A DNA stretch of 64,000 bases from contig NZ_ARYL01000005.1 in the NCBI RefSeq assembly GCF_000685295.1, positions 1 to 64,000 of the forward strand, written 5' to 3'. Below are positions 39,532 to 50,835 of the stretch, in pieces. The stretch's first letter is position 1. Each line of letters opens with the position of its first letter. The notes below the pieces were generated by a model, which searched no databases, was not told the DNA's origin, and worked only from the letters and a program-made list of their open reading frames with translations. Origin of the DNA: Hyphomonas oceanitis SCH89 (GTDB lineage: Bacteria; Pseudomonadota; Alphaproteobacteria; Caulobacterales; Hyphomonadaceae). The position numbers and the translations under genes are program-made.

Positions 39532-42240
39532 TCAGAAGCGTTCGAGGAGGCGGCGGAGGTATTCGCGTTCGTCTTCGTCGTCGGCGTCATTGTAGCGGCG
39601 GCGGAGTTCGTCGAGGATGTCTTTGGCGCGCTGGCGTTCGCCGACATCGGGAATGTTGACGTTGTCGCCATTGCTGCCACTGCCGCTGGCATTGCGGCCG
39701 AACGGGTCTTTCGCATTGCCGGGATCGCCTTCGCCATTGCGCGCGGCGCGGATAGCATCGAGCGCCTGGGCAAGTTCGCGCGACTGTTCGGAGAGAAGCT
39801 GCGTGGCCTGCTCCTGATTCCGGGCGGCGCTGCGCCCGTTACCGCGATTGAGCGCATCTTCGGCCTGACGCTGGGCGCGGCGGATATCTTCCATTGCGTC
39901 CGGGTCGATACGGCCTGCCAGGGCATCATCGCCCGCCTCGCCGCCCTGCCCCAGACCCTTTTCACGCGCGAGCTTTTCGACCAGTTCGCCGAGACGGGCC
40001 TGACGTTCGGCCAGCGTGCCTTCGGTGATGGGCTTGCCAGGGCCTGAACCGTTTTGCTGATTGTCGGCTGACTGACTATCTCCGCTACCTTCACCCGGCG
40101 TCTCGCCCGGCTGCGACCCATCGCCGGCCTGCTGATCGCCGGAGGGGTCTTCGCCGCCGGGTTGCTGGCCCTGCTGCTGGCCGGGCTCCGTGCCCGGTTG
40201 CTGTCCGGGTCGTTCGCCGCGTTCCTGCGCGAGCGTATCATCATTTAGCTGGCGCTGCTCGCGCAGGATGTCGGACAGGCGCTTCATCGCGTCGGTCAGC
40301 TCCTGCTCTTCGGGCGGAAGGTCTTCGTCATTTTCGGCATTCTCGCCCGGCATGCCAGGCATGCCCTTGCCGCCACCGCCGCCCTTCTGGAATTCCAGGT
40401 TCTGCAGCATGTTGGTGATGTCGGAAAGGAGCTGGCGGGCCTGATCTGTCGCACCGGTTTCGGTGAGATCCTGCAGGGCTTTGAGCATGTCCTCAAAATC
40501 CTGCCCACCCAGGTTTGGCCCACCGGCCGATTGCTGGCCGTCTTCATTCGAGGGCGCATCCTGCATGCCATTGGCAATGGCCTCAGCCATTTTGGCGGCG
40601 AGATAATTGCTGGCCGCGTCCTTGAAGGCCTCCATGCGGCGCTTGATCTCGTCTTCCGAGGCGCCGTCGCGCAGGGCCTGTTCAAGCGCCTTGCGAGCGG
40701 CTTCGAGGCGGCGGAGTGCATCGGCGGAACTGCCATATTCGGATTTCAGCGCGAGAGCCCACAGAAGCGGATCAATCGCGTCGGCCTCTTCCTTGGTGCT
40801 GGCCGCGGCAAGCACGCCGCGCGCGGTGCGAAACGCAAAGAAGGCGCCAAGGTCCGGCATGAATTGCTCGCCCTTATAAGTGACCGCGTCCAGCATGAGC
40901 ACGGCCTTCTGGACATCCGGCGGGGCGGCAGCGAGGCGGTTGGCGGCCTCGGCGTTCAGGGCATCCTGATGCAGGGCGTCTTCGTTTTTCGGCAGTTCGG
41001 CATAGGGCCGCGGCTCGCGCAGGACGGTGACGCGCACTTCCTGCGCCACGCGCGCGATAGGCTCGAGGAAGAGTTTCTCTGGCAGGATGAAGGGAACGCT
41101 GTCGCTCGTGCCTTCCTGACCGGCGCCGTCCGTGGCGACGAGGCGGACATTGACCGGGAGGCCTGCCCAGCGGTGGCGTGTCAGATCGAGCTGGGCGGCG
41201 TCCGTGCTTTCAGTGGGTGTGACGCCGGGCATGGGCACCGGCATGCGGTCTTCAGCGTCTGGCGCCGCGGGGTTGGGGTCGCGCAGCGAAATGGCGAGTT
41301 CGAGGGCGGTGACACCATAGTCGTCGCTGGCGCTCCATGTGAACTCGATGCGGTCCTGCTTGCCGACGGACGGAATGACGACGAATTTGACGGTCGGGGG
41401 ATCATCAGGCGAGGCAAGAAGCCGCCAGGCCGCCCGCTCGCCCCACCAGCGGACGGAGAGACGCGTGTCTTCCATGACCTTGGCTTTGGCCTCAAAGGCG
41501 CCATCGGGCGTCGCGACGAAAGCCTGTTTGTGGGTCTTGCGGCCTTTCATCACGAGTCTGGGCGCAGACGGCGCCTGCGTCCGCAAAGTGACCTCAGAGC
41601 CTTTCGGGATGCGCAGACCATCAAGGCCGGGCTTCAGGAAGATAGGCGCGCGGCCTGTATGCTCAGGCGGCGTGATCCAGGCTTCTACGACCATGTCGTC
41701 AGCGCCCATCAGCGCGCCATAGTCTGGCGCGAAGGCGCGGTAGACACGGCCGGGCGCATCGCTCCAGGCAATAACGGCAATGGCGATAAGGGCTGCCGGC
41801 AGGATTGCCCGCAGGAAATAGGGATCAAGCGCTTTCCATGCCGCACTGAGCGAAGGCGGGTGGAGATTGCCAAGCTCTGAAAGGAGCCGCGCACGATGGT
41901 GGCGCCAGAGCGTCTGGGCGCCGCGCGATGGATCAGCGGGCCGGTCGGCGAGGCTGGTAAGGGGGCGCAGGTCTGACTGGCGGTCGAGGGCTTCAAGCGC
42001 AGCCTGGCGCGTCGGGGCATCATAGCGGCGCAGGCCCCGGAGCAGCAACAGGCCGCCACCGATGAAGAAGACCAGCGTCATCACCGCACCGATTGCCGGC
42101 TGGACACGGTCGAACACGCCCGCCAGCGCCATGGCGATGAAGAGGCAGGTGAACACGAATAGCGGCCAGAAGGCCCGGCCGAGGGCAAACAGCGTCAGTG
42201 TCCGCCACGTGGCGGAAACCTTGGCGTTGATCGCCTTCAT
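39532..42240 (-). CDS. TIGR02302 (DUF4175) family membrane protein
   Basis: About 902 residues from the ATG at 42240, which overlaps the lysA stop as ATGA. Two or three N-terminal membrane segments (FWPLFVFTCLFIAMALAGVF, IGAVMTLVFFIGGGLLLL, ILPAALIAIAVIAWS) are followed by a long extracytoplasmic region. Its C-terminal third is very rich in Gln, Gly and acidic residues (QQPGTEPGQQQGQQPGGEDP) and predicted disordered or coiled. This architecture is the alphaproteobacterial TIGR02302 family, whose function is unknown. It is downstream of lysA, as in related genomes. Confidence 0.92.
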   Translation of the reverse strand: MKAINAKVSATWRTLTLFALGRAFWPLFVFTCLFIAMALAGVFDRVQPAIGAVMTLVFFIGGGLLLLRGLRRYDAPTRQAALEALDRQSDLRPLTSLADRPADPSRGAQTLWRHHRARLLSELGNLHPPSLSAAWKALDPYFLRAILPAALIAIAVIAWSDAPGRVYRAFAPDYGALMGADDMVVEAWITPPEHTGRAPIFLKPGLDGLRIPKGSEVTLRTQAPSAPRLVMKGRKTHKQAFVATPDGAFEAKAKVMEDTRLSVRWWGERAAWRLLASPDDPPTVKFVVIPSVGKQDRIEFTWSASDDYGVTALELAISLRDPNPAAPDAEDRMPVPMPGVTPTESTDAAQLDLTRHRWAGLPVNVRLVATDGAGQEGTSDSVPFILPEKLFLEPIARVAQEVRVTVLREPRPYAELPKNEDALHQDALNAEAANRLAAAPPDVQKAVLMLDAVTYKGEQFMPDLGAFFAFRTARGVLAAASTKEEADAIDPLLWALALKSEYGSSADALRRLEAARKALEQALRDGASEDEIKRRMEAFKDAASNYLAAKMAEAIANGMQDAPSNEDGQQSAGGPNLGGQDFEDMLKALQDLTETGATDQARQLLSDITNMLQNLEFQKGGGGGKGMPGMPGENAENDEDLPPEEQELTDAMKRLSDILREQRQLNDDTLAQERGERPGQQPGTEPGQQQGQQPGGEDPSGDQQAGDGSQPGETPGEGSGDSQSADNQQNGSGPGKPITEGTLAERQARLGELVEKLAREKGLGQGGEAGDDALAGRIDPDAMEDIRRAQRQAEDALNRGNGRSAARNQEQATQLLSEQSRELAQALDAIRAARNGEGDPGNAKDPFGRNASGSGSNGDNVNIPDVGERQRAKDILDELRRRYNDADDEDEREYLRRLLERF

Positions 42241-43511
42241 GCCGTCTGTGTCAGCCAATCGGGTACCTGTTCGAGCTCAATCATTTCGTCAAAGGACGGG
42301 CGCCTGCGCACGATATCAAACCTGTCGCCTGTCACCAGCACTTCAGGCACAAGCGGGCGCGCATTGTAAGCCGAGGACAGGACCGCGCCATAGGCCCCGG
42401 CCGACATGAAAGCGAGCCGGTCACCCGGGGCGACCTTCGGCAGTTCGCGTGCGACGGCGAACTTGTCGGTCGACTCGCAGATCGGGCCGACAACGTCATA
42501 GGTGGCTGTGGGGCCATCGGCGGCGGGTTCTTTCAGGGGCACGATATCGTGATGGGCGTCATAGAGCGCCGGGCGCATGAGATCGTTCATGCCGGCATCA
42601 AGGATGAGGAATGTGCGATCGGGTGCGGGCTTCTCATAAAGCGCAGTGGTGAGCAGGACGCCTGAATTGCCGGCAATGACGCGGCCCGGCTCGAGGATGA
42701 CCTGAACATCCATGCCCAGCATGACTTCAGCAATCATGCTGGCATAGGCCGATGGGGGGGCCGGGGCATCGCCCGCCTTGTAGGGAATGCCGAGACCGCC
42801 GCCGACATCGATGCGGCTGATCTCATGGCCTGCCTCTCGCAGGCGGCGTGTCAGGCCGACAATCTTCTCGAAGGCGGCGCGCATGGGAACAAGATCGCCG
42901 ATCTGGCTGCCGATATGGACGTCGACGGCCACAACCTGGATGCCGGGCAGTGTGGCGGCTTCGGCATAGAGGGCCTCGGCCTCGCTCCACGGGATGCCGA
43001 ACTTGTCGCCCTTCTTCCCGGTGGAAATGTTCGGGTGGCCACCGGCGGCAACATCCGGGTTCACGCGCAGGGCGATCGGCGCCTTGCGGCCAAGGGCACT
43101 TGCCACTTTCGACAGGAGGCGAAGCTCGCCGGCACTCTCGACATTGAACTGGTGGATGCCCTTTTCCAGCGCGAGATCCATTTCCACGGCGGTCTTGCCC
43201 ACACCCGAGAACACAATGCGGTTGGCCGGGATGCCGGCCTTCAGGGCGCGCTGCAATTCGCCGCCGCTGACGACATCCGCGCCGCAGCCTTCGCGTGCGA
43301 GCGTCGAAAGGACCGCAAGGTTGCCATTGGCCTTGACCGAATAGGCAATCAGGCAGTCCTGCCCTTCAAAGGCTTCGGCAATGACGCGGGCATGGCGTGT
43401 CAGCGTCGCGGCAGAATAGACATAGCAGGGCGTGCCAACGGCGTCGGCAATCGCGTCGAGGCTGACGCCTTCGCATTGGAGGCTGCCATCGGAATAGGTG
43501 AAATGATGCAT
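42237..43511 (-). CDS. lysA: Diaminopimelate decarboxylase
   Basis: A 424-residue fold-III PLP enzyme. PLP Lys in DCLIAYSVKANGNLAVL; HIGSQ in AVDVHIGSQIGDL; ILEPGRVIAGNSGVLLT; and the C-terminal CESTDKFAVARELP and MSAGAYGAVLSSAYNARP with the catalytic Cys. It decarboxylates meso-diaminopimelate to lysine, the last step of lysine synthesis. It is third in a leftward run: argH, two lipoprotein genes, lysA, TIGR02302. Confidence 0.97.
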   Translation of the reverse strand: MHHFTYSDGSLQCEGVSLDAIADAVGTPCYVYSAATLTRHARVIAEAFEGQDCLIAYSVKANGNLAVLSTLAREGCGADVVSGGELQRALKAGIPANRIVFSGVGKTAVEMDLALEKGIHQFNVESAGELRLLSKVASALGRKAPIALRVNPDVAAGGHPNISTGKKGDKFGIPWSEAEALYAEAATLPGIQVVAVDVHIGSQIGDLVPMRAAFEKIVGLTRRLREAGHEISRIDVGGGLGIPYKAGDAPAPPSAYASMIAEVMLGMDVQVILEPGRVIAGNSGVLLTTALYEKPAPDRTFLILDAGMNDLMRPALYDAHHDIVPLKEPAADGPTATYDVVGPICESTDKFAVARELPKVAPGDRLAFMSAGAYGAVLSSAYNARPLVPEVLVTGDRFDIVRRRPSFDEMIELEQVPDWLTQTA

Positions 43512-43514
43512 GGT

Positions 43515-43766
43515 CTAGCGCGGTTCCGGTTCGCTGAGGCCGCCATCTTCGACGGGCACGGCCGGGGCAGTATCCGGCACGATGCCGCCCCATTGATTGA
43601 TGCGATCACCGTCCTGTTCGACAGGCTCGACGAGCACGGTGAGGGGCATGACGGGCGACGCAGGGGGCGTCACACGCGGGCCGGGTGCCTGACAGGCGCT
43701 TAGAAGCAGGGCGCCGGCGAGTGTGCCGGCACCTAGCCGGGGAATGCGCACGAAAGTCCTGCGCAT
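43515..43766 (-). CDS. Small lipoprotein upstream of lysA
   Basis: An 83-residue protein with a lipoprotein signal (LGAGTLAGALLLSAC) and a Pro/Asp-rich mature part without recognisable domain (PGPRVTPPASPVMPLTVLVE). The stop is three bases before the lysA start, so it is part of the operon. Confidence 0.75.
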   Translation of the reverse strand: MRRTFVRIPRLGAGTLAGALLLSACQAPGPRVTPPASPVMPLTVLVEPVEQDGDRINQWGGIVPDTAPAVPVEDGGLSEPEPR

Positions 43767-43769
43767 GGA

Positions 43770-44009
43770 TTAGTTCCCGTCGGTGCCGCCGAGCAATTCG
43801 TCGTCGGCATCATCGGTCGTGGCTTCGGAATCGCGCTCGGGCAGCGGTGGCAGGTCGGATTTAGCCGTATCCGGCAGGTCGGCCGCTTCGGTATTCTGGT
43901 TCGGATCGCCCCACAGGGGCGCCGGGCGCTTCAGGTCGCCGGTCAGGCCGCAGGCCGACAGGCTGCTGGCAGCCAGCAGCGCGGCGCAGAGCAAAAGGGG
44001 ACGTTTCAT
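43770..44009 (-). CDS. LptM/YifL-like lipoprotein
   Basis: A 79-residue lipoprotein from the ATG at 44009: MKRPLLLCAALLAASSLSAC then GLTGDLKRPAPLWG, the short motif of the LptM (YifL, LPS-assembly lipoprotein) family. The rest is acidic and disordered. In Escherichia coli LptM helps LptD fold; the same role is inferred here. It lies between argH and lysA, the usual alphaproteobacterial position. Confidence 0.82.
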   Translation of the reverse strand: MKRPLLLCAALLAASSLSACGLTGDLKRPAPLWGDPNQNTEAADLPDTAKSDLPPLPERDSEATTDDADDELLGGTDGN

Positions 44010-44014
44010 TCGGG

Positions 44015-45418
44015 TTACTCCAGTCGCAATCTCTGTTTCCACTGTGCCACTTGTTCAGCGACGCGAACAGGGCTTGTAGCGCCATAAGATGTCCGAGATG
44101 AGGCGGACGCCTCGACCGTCAGCACATCGAATACGCTTTGCGTGATTCCGGCATTCACGTCCTGCATTTCGGCGAGCGACAGCTCGGCCAGGTCGCAGGA
44201 TTTCGCCTCGGCCTTGGCGACCAGCGTGCCCGTGACATGGTGGGCGTCGCGGAAGGGCAGGCCAAGCTCGCGCACCAGCCAGTCGGCGAGGTCTGTCGCG
44301 GTGGAGAAGCCCTTGGCAGCAGCGGCGCGCATGGCATCCGGCTTGAAGCGGATCGTCTCGATCATGCCGGTCATGGCGCGGACACAGAGGTTGAACGTGT
44401 CGAAGGCCTCGAAAGTGAGGCGCTTGTCGTCCTGCAGGTCCTTGGCATAGGCGAGCGGCAGGGCCTTGATGGCGCCTTGCAGGGCGCTGTAATTCGCGGT
44501 GATGAGCGACGCCTTGGCGCGCACGAGTTCAGCCGCGTCCGGGTTGCGCTTCTGCGGCATGATGGAACTGCCGGTTGACCAGGCATCCGTGAGAGCTGCA
44601 AAGCCGAATTGCGGACTGGTCCAGAGGACGATCTCTTCGGCGAGACGTGAAAGATGCGTGGCGGCGATGGAGAGATCAGCGAGGGCCTCCAGCGCGAAAT
44701 CGCGCGAGGCAACAGCATCGAGGGAGTTGGCCATGGGCCGGGCGAAGCCGAGGGCTTCGGCGGTCATGTCGCGGTCGATGGGAAAGCCGGTGCCGGCAAG
44801 GGCGGCAGCGCCAAGCGGGCTTTCATTGAGGCGCACGGCGCAATCAGCGAGGCGCGAACGATCACGCGAAGCCATCTCGACATAAGCGAGCAGGTGGTGG
44901 CCGAGCGTGACCGGCTGGGCCGTCTGCAAATGGGTAAAGCCGGGCATGATCGTGCCGGCGTTTTCATCGGCGCGTGTGACGAGCGCGGCCTGCAGGCCCG
45001 CCAGCAGCGACCCCGCGCCATCAAGCGCAGTCCGCGTCCAGAGGCGGAAGTCGGTGATGACCTGATCATTGCGCGAACGGGCGGTGTGAAGCCGGCCAGC
45101 CGGCTCGCCAATCAGCTCCTTCAGACGCGCCTCGACATTCATGTGAATGTCTTCAAGCGCCCGGCGGAATGGGAATGTGCCGTCGCGCAGTTCGGCGAGC
45201 ACGCTGTCGAGGCCGCCCTGGATGGCCTCGTTGTCGGCTTCGGTAATGATGCCCATTTCGGCCAGCATGTCGGCATGGGCGCGGGATCCGGCGATGTCCT
45301 CGGCGGCCATGCGGCGGTCAATATCCAGTGAAGAATTGATCTCTTCCATGATTTCGGACGGGGTCGCGGCAAAGCGTCCCCCCCACATTGTCTGGCCTTT
45401 GCCCTGGTTCATTGCCAT
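44015..45418 (-). CDS. argH: Argininosuccinate lyase
   Basis: A 467-residue member of the fumarase/aspartase superfamily: [61 protein letters not shown] and the signature [19 protein letters not shown]. It splits argininosuccinate to arginine and fumarate, the last arginine step. The start ATG at 45418 lies just upstream of, and divergent from, the tlpA-like gene. Confidence 0.97.
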   Translation of the reverse strand: MAMNQGKGQTMWGGRFAATPSEIMEEINSSLDIDRRMAAEDIAGSRAHADMLAEMGIITEADNEAIQGGLDSVLAELRDGTFPFRRALEDIHMNVEARLKELIGEPAGRLHTARSRNDQVITDFRLWTRTALDGAGSLLAGLQAALVTRADENAGTIMPGFTHLQTAQPVTLGHHLLAYVEMASRDRSRLADCAVRLNESPLGAAALAGTGFPIDRDMTAEALGFARPMANSLDAVASRDFALEALADLSIAATHLSRLAEEIVLWTSPQFGFAALTDAWSTGSSIMPQKRNPDAAELVRAKASLITANYSALQGAIKALPLAYAKDLQDDKRLTFEAFDTFNLCVRAMTGMIETIRFKPDAMRAAAAKGFSTATDLADWLVRELGLPFRDAHHVTGTLVAKAEAKSCDLAELSLAEMQDVNAGITQSVFDVLTVEASASSRTSYGATSPVRVAEQVAQWKQRLRLE

Positions 45419-45450
45419 ATCCTTTATTCGACGCGAGGAGACCGTTCCCG

Positions 45451-46041
45451 ATGACCCGCCTAGCCTTTATCGGCCTCTTCTTGGTCGCCCTTGGTGCAAT
45501 TGTCTATGTGCTGTTCAGCGCAGCAGGCGGAAAGCCGCCCTCCAACGCGTTCGAACGCTATGCCACAGGCGATATGGCGAAGCTGAGTTTTGCCTCTTCG
45601 GGCGAAGCTGCGCCGACAGCCAACATGTTTGCTGCCGATGGCACACCCGTCACACTTTACGCCTGGAAAGGCAAGACCGTGCTGGTGAACTATTGGGCCA
45701 CATGGTGTTCGCCCTGCGAGCGCGAAATGCCGTCGCTTGGCGCCCTGCAGACGGCGCGCGGGGGCGACGCATTCGAGATCGTGGCGGTCAGCGTCGATTC
45801 CAGTGAGGACAAGGACTATGCCGCTCAGCGCCTCGGCGAACTTGGCGCCGCCAATATCTCCTTCCATATTGCCCCCCCGGAAAACTACGAAATCGTGTAT
45901 GATTCCGGCGTGCAGGGCTTTCCGACCAGTGTGATCTACGGCCCGGACGGCAAGGAAATCGCCCGGCTGGCCGGGGATGCCGACTGGTCATCCATCGAAG
46001 CGGTGAACTTTATCGACGCTATCCTAGCGAAGGTCGGATAG
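45451..46041 (+). CDS. TlpA-family thiol:disulfide oxidoreductase
   Basis: About 196 residues from the ATG at 45451, with an N-terminal membrane anchor ([20 protein letters not shown]) and a thioredoxin fold containing [19 protein letters not shown] (CxxC). It also has [21 protein letters not shown] with the cis-Pro. It is membrane-anchored and faces the periplasm, where it would reduce disulfides, for example in cytochrome c maturation. It overlaps the 3' end of the next, converging gene by 18 bp. Confidence 0.92.
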   Translation: MTRLAFIGLFLVALGAIVYVLFSAAGGKPPSNAFERYATGDMAKLSFASSGEAAPTANMFAADGTPVTLYAWKGKTVLVNYWATWCSPCEREMPSLGALQTARGGDAFEIVAVSVDSSEDKDYAAQRLGELGAANISFHIAPPENYEIVYDSGVQGFPTSVIYGPDGKEIARLAGDADWSSIEAVNFIDAILAKVG

Positions 46042-46827
46042 TTCGAGCTTCACACGGCTGACTTGCGCGGCGATCTCGTTGACCGGCGCCGGGATGCTTT
46101 CCGCCAGCGGTCCCTCGGATGGCCACATGCGCACCAGCAGTTCCAGTTCCATCACAACGGCCTCGGCTTCCGGCTTGTCGATACGCTTGGCGATATCACG
46201 GGCCGTTACGGCAAAGCCATAGGCGTCCTGATATTCGCCCGCCTCAACGATGTCGCCATTGACGACGCCGACTTTGTATTCGGCAATGCAGGTGTCCATC
46301 AGGAAGTCGATCTGGCCGACGGGATCTGCGTTCGCGTTTTGCTGAAGGAGCGCGATATTTGCCTCGGCGGCGTCGAGTTCGGGCGCGATCTCTTCGGCTG
46401 ACTTGCCGGCGGCAAGGTCGGCGGAGACCTTCTCGAAGATCGCCGCATCAAAGCCGAGCGCATCGATACCTGCGCGCTCAGCTGCGTGCGTTTCGGATAC
46501 CGGGTGAAGCAGGTGGCGAGAGGCCTGATCCGGCGCGCCCGCGCGGAAGAGGGCGAGCCCCGCCGCGACATGGCCTGACATGAAGGCGATACGCTTGTCG
46601 ACCGGCAGGGTCTGCATGTCCGCCATGCCAGCCATGGCGCCATTCTCCGTGCCGCCTTCGCCGCCCTCGCCCGCCATTGCGGCAGGCGCAGGCGCCGGGG
46701 CCGGGGCCGCAACGGGCGCTTCAGCCCGGACGGGCTCGTTGCGGTCACCGCAGGCCGTCAGGCTCGTCGTGCCCAGCAAGGCGGCGCCAAGGCCAAGGCT
46801 GGCCCAGCGTTTCGGAGTGTAGGTCAT
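46024..46827 (-). CDS. Hypothetical lipoprotein with Ala/Pro-rich linker
   Basis: A 267-residue protein with a lipoprotein signal (LGAALLGTTSLTAC), a linker of alternating Pro/Ala, and then a helical domain (FMSGHVAAGLALFRAGAPDQASRHLLHPVSETHAAERAG) that may bind ions or small molecules through its His residues. I do not recognise the family. It is periplasmic and membrane-anchored. Confidence 0.78.
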   Translation of the reverse strand: MTYTPKRWASLGLGAALLGTTSLTACGDRNEPVRAEAPVAAPAPAPAPAAMAGEGGEGGTENGAMAGMADMQTLPVDKRIAFMSGHVAAGLALFRAGAPDQASRHLLHPVSETHAAERAGIDALGFDAAIFEKVSADLAAGKSAEEIAPELDAAEANIALLQQNANADPVGQIDFLMDTCIAEYKVGVVNGDIVEAGEYQDAYGFAVTARDIAKRIDKPEAEAVVMELELLVRMWPSEGPLAESIPAPVNEIAAQVSRVKLELSDLR

Positions 46828-46926
46828 TGTCGCAGCTCCCGGAGTTTCGATTGCGCCCCGAACCTACGCCCGATACGCTGGCATCTGCAAGTCATTCTCA
46901 AACACTAATCGCAGTCCGGACAATCC

Positions 46927-47604
46927 ATGTTCCTTACCATCGCCAACCTGCTCGGCCCGCGCGACGTGGCCCGCGTCCAGAAGAAAGCCGATGCCCTGGA
47001 TTGGGTGGACGGTGCCCGCACGGCAGGCGGGCGCGCGCGCGTGGTGAAGCGTAACCTGCAGGCCAATTTGCGAAGCGGGCCGGGCGAAGGCCTGCACACA
47101 TTCCTGATGGACGCGATTACAGCCCATCCTGTGCTGAAGGCGGCGGCCCAGCCTGCGCGCTTCTCACGCCTGATGCTGAGCCGCACAGGGCCCGGCAGCC
47201 ATTATGGCCCACATGTCGACAATGCCCATGTTGGTACGGGCGAAGAGCGCGTGCGGACCGACCTCTCCTTCACGCTCTTCCTCAGCGACCCGGCCAGCTA
47301 TGATGGCGGCGAGCTGGTAGTGGAATCGCAGAGCGGCGCGCATGCGGCCAAGCCGGCAGCGGGCGACCTCGTACTCTATGCCTCAGGCGACATCCATGAA
47401 GTGCGGCCCGTGACACACGGCGAGCGGCTGGCTTGTGTGGGATGGATCGCGAGCGCAGTGCGCGACCCTCAGGCGCGCGCAGCCCTGTTCGAGCTGGAGA
47501 ATTTGCGCGCGGCGCTGGGCACGAAGCTGGCGGCCGATGAGCCGGAGCACCTGGCGCTGGAGAAAGTCATCTCCAATCTGGTCAGGCGCTGGGCGGAGGA
47601 CTAG
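46927..47604 (+). CDS. Fe(II)/2-oxoglutarate-dependent PKHD-type hydroxylase
   Basis: A 225-residue protein of the PiuC/YbiX family. Fe ligands: HVD in GSHYGPHVDNAHVG and His in SGDIHEVRPVTHGERLACVGW, with the 2-oxoglutarate Arg nearby (GER). The start MFLTIANLLGPRDVARV is typical. It is often iron-responsive and near TonB receptors, but none is adjacent here. It overlaps the 3' end of the SNase gene by four bases. Confidence 0.93.
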   Translation: MFLTIANLLGPRDVARVQKKADALDWVDGARTAGGRARVVKRNLQANLRSGPGEGLHTFLMDAITAHPVLKAAAQPARFSRLMLSRTGPGSHYGPHVDNAHVGTGEERVRTDLSFTLFLSDPASYDGGELVVESQSGAHAAKPAAGDLVLYASGDIHEVRPVTHGERLACVGWIASAVRDPQARAALFELENLRAALGTKLAADEPEHLALEKVISNLVRRWAED

Positions 47605-48083
47605 CCGACGAAGGCAACAGGCACGCGGGCCTGCGCAGCGCACCAGTCAGGCTTGCGCTCGCCGCCATCATAATCCCAGGCCTTGTGCGTGCCTTCGGAG
47701 ATGAGCGTGGTTGCCACGTCCTTGCCCGCAACCTGCAGATCGACAACGAGGCGGCCATAGCGGTCAGGTCCGTAGGACTTGGCGATCTTGGCTGACTTGT
47801 CGCGGGTCAGCTCGACAGCGGCTTCCTTGGCTTCATAGCCCTTGATGCGCTCGAGCTCGCACTTGGCGCCGCCGCGCTGTTTCATACTGCCGGTTTCGGG
47901 TGAGTCGACGCCGTGGAGGCGGAACTTTGTACCATCGGGCAGACGGCCACTGTCGCCATCCGACCAGTAGACCGGAGCGGGATCGCCTGTCGCGGCCTGC
48001 GCAGCGAGCGCCACGGCCCCCGCGCCTGATGCCAGAACCAGCGCCGCTGTCAGCCACGGCGGAGCTTTGAATATGTGAGCCAT
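47601..48083 (-). CDS. Secreted thermonuclease-family protein
   Basis: About 160 residues from the ATG at 48083 with GAGGAGG upstream. It has a signal peptide (WLTAALVLASGAGAVALAAQAA) and an SNase domain: YWSDGDSGRLPDGTKFRLHGVDSPETG, SYGPDRYGRLVVDLQVAG, LISEGTHKAWDY. The catalytic Arg/Glu set is partly conserved. It is the second SNase-fold protein in this window. It is probably a periplasmic nuclease. Confidence 0.88.
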   Translation of the reverse strand: MAHIFKAPPWLTAALVLASGAGAVALAAQAATGDPAPVYWSDGDSGRLPDGTKFRLHGVDSPETGSMKQRGGAKCELERIKGYEAKEAAVELTRDKSAKIAKSYGPDRYGRLVVDLQVAGKDVATTLISEGTHKAWDYDGGERKPDWCAAQARVPVAFVG

Positions 48084-48211
48084 TCTAGCCTCCTCGAAAG
48101 GAGGCAAAACTGGGGCGCAGGGGTTAATCCCGGATTAAGGTCTGCGGCAGAAGGCGGGGATTGCTCTGTAATTCACCCGCGCCTATTGATCTTCCAAAGG
48201 GGTCGATTGTG

Positions 48212-48835
48212 ATGGATGGCGTAAATTATTCCCTGATCCTGCTGGCCGCATTGATGGTCATGGCGAGCCCGGGCCCCGCAACACTGGCCATTGCAGGCGC
48301 CTCCATGGCATCAGGGCGCCGTCAGGGACTCGCGACAGCCCTGGGCGTCACGACCGGCTCGGTAATGTGGTCAGTGCTGGCGGCCTATGGCCTTGGCGCC
48401 GTGATGGTGTCGAACGCCTGGGTGTTCGGTATCCTGAAATATCTCGGCGCCGCCTATCTGCTGTTTCTGGCGTTCAAGTCGGCCATATCGGCCACCCGCC
48501 CGCACAAGACAGAGATTGTGGGAATCGCGCAGGCGTCTTTCAGAGCAGCCTACGCCAAGGGGCTCGCCCTCCATTTGACCAACCCGAAGGCGATTCTGTT
48601 TTTCGGGTCGCTCTACTCGATCGGCATTCCAGTCGGCACGCCGTTCCAGAGCCTGTTCACGATCATCGCCCTGCTTGGACTGATGGCCGCGTGCATTTTC
48701 CTTGGCTATGGAATCGTGTTTTCCAGCCCGGCGATTGTTCGCGGTTATACGCGGATGCGGCGCTGGTTCGACGGCGTGTTTGCCGTGTTTTTCGGCGCGG
48801 CTGCCCTCAAGATACTATCGACGCCCGTTAAATAG
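48212..48835 (+). CDS. LysE/RhtB-family exporter
   Basis: About 207 residues from the ATG at 48212 with AAAGGGG upstream, and six membrane segments. MASPGPATLAIAGASMASGRRQGLATALGVTTGS is the family opening, and FRAAYAKGLALHLTNPKAILFFGSLYSIGI the central signature. It exports amino acids or their derivatives; the substrate is unknown. Confidence 0.93.
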   Translation: MDGVNYSLILLAALMVMASPGPATLAIAGASMASGRRQGLATALGVTTGSVMWSVLAAYGLGAVMVSNAWVFGILKYLGAAYLLFLAFKSAISATRPHKTEIVGIAQASFRAAYAKGLALHLTNPKAILFFGSLYSIGIPVGTPFQSLFTIIALLGLMAACIFLGYGIVFSSPAIVRGYTRMRRWFDGVFAVFFGAAALKILSTPVK

Positions 48836-48847
48836 GGCGGCGCTGGC

Positions 48848-49726
<879 letters not shown>

Positions 49727-49851
49727 CTCGATACCATCCTGAATGTGCAAGTTTTGCTACACCTAGCCATATCCTTTTTGTGCACTGCGTCAAAGACCAC
49801 GCTTCAGTACCGGAAGGCACCGTCGACAAGGGGCAGAGGCGCCCGAACATA

Positions 49852-49880
49852 AAAAGCCCGGCGCGAGGGCCGGGCTTTTC
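49852..49880 (-). terminator. Rho-independent terminator of the etfBA operon
   Basis: AAAAAGCCCGGC-GCGAG-GGCCGGGCTTTT forms a strong GC stem with flanking A and T tracts, 26 bp past the etfA stop. It can act in both directions. Confidence 0.88.
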
Positions 49881-49905
49881 AAACGTTTGGGAGGAAACGC
49901 TATGA

Positions 49906-50835
49906 CTAGAGCGCCTCGGTCAGTTCCGGAACGGCGTTGAAGAGGTCTGCCACGAGGCCGTAATCGGCAACCTGGAAGATCGGCGCTTCTTCGTCCTTGT
50001 TGATCGCGACGATGATCTTGGAATCCTTCATGCCGGCAAGGTGCTGGATGGCACCCGAAATGCCGATGGCAATGTAGAGTTCCGGCGCAACGATCTTGCC
50101 GGTCTGGCCGACCTGGTAATCGTTGGGCGCATAGCCAGCATCCACAGCAGCGCGCGAGGCACCAACAGCCGCGCCGAGCTTGTCAGCGAGTGGCACGATC
50201 AGGCGGTTGAACTCATCAGCCGAGCCGAGGGCACGGCCGCCGGAGACGACGCGCTTGGCGCCGGTCAGCTCAGGACGGTCGGACTTGACCATCTCTTCGG
50301 ACACGAATTCGGACTTGAACGGGCCTTCTGGCGCCGCAACGTCTTCAACCGAAGCCGAACCTTCATTGCCAGCCGCTTCAAAAGCCGTACCGCGCACGGT
50401 GATGACTTTCTTCGCGTCGGAGGATTTGACGGTCATGATGGCGTTGCCGGCATAGATCGGACGCGTGAAGGTCGACGAGTCGACCACATCGATGATCTCG
50501 GACAGCTGCATGACATCGAGCCTGGCGGCGATGCGCGGCGCGATATTCTTGCCGGTTGTCGAGGCCGCGATGAAGACAGCGTCATAGTTGGCCATCAGAG
50601 GCACAACCAGGGCTTCCATGGATTCACCGGTCTGCTTGCGAAGGCTTTCGCCTTCAGCCTTCAGGACCTTGCGGACACCGGAGACCTTCGCCGCCGCTGG
50701 GACGACCTCGGCAGCGTGTTCGCCAGCCACGAGGAGATCCACGTCGCCGCCAAATTTCGCAGCGGCCGTGACGACCTTGTGCGTGGCATCCGACAGGGCG
50801 CCGTGGTGATGTTCAGCAATTACGAGGACGGCCAT
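49906..50835 (-). CDS. etfA: Electron transfer flavoprotein alpha subunit
   Basis: A 309-residue protein with the FAD-binding C-terminal half: [96 protein letters not shown]. It accepts electrons from acyl-CoA dehydrogenases and passes them to ETF-quinone oxidoreductase. Its ATG lies at the etfB stop, so the two are coupled. Confidence 0.97.
   Translation of the reverse strand: MAVLVIAEHHHGALSDATHKVVTAAAKFGGDVDLLVAGEHAAEVVPAAAKVSGVRKVLKAEGESLRKQTGESMEALVVPLMANYDAVFIAASTTGKNIAPRIAARLDVMQLSEIIDVVDSSTFTRPIYAGNAIMTVKSSDAKKVITVRGTAFEAAGNEGSASVEDVAAPEGPFKSEFVSEEMVKSDRPELTGAKRVVSGGRALGSADEFNRLIVPLADKLGAAVGASRAAVDAGYAPNDYQVGQTGKIVAPELYIAIGISGAIQHLAGMKDSKIIVAINKDEEAPIFQVADYGLVADLFNAVPELTEAL

Noticed and set aside
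40531-41880. 449-codon rightward frame inside the TIGR02302 gene
   Set aside because: Shadow of a well-recognised gene on the other strand, no ribosome-binding site, no family resemblance.
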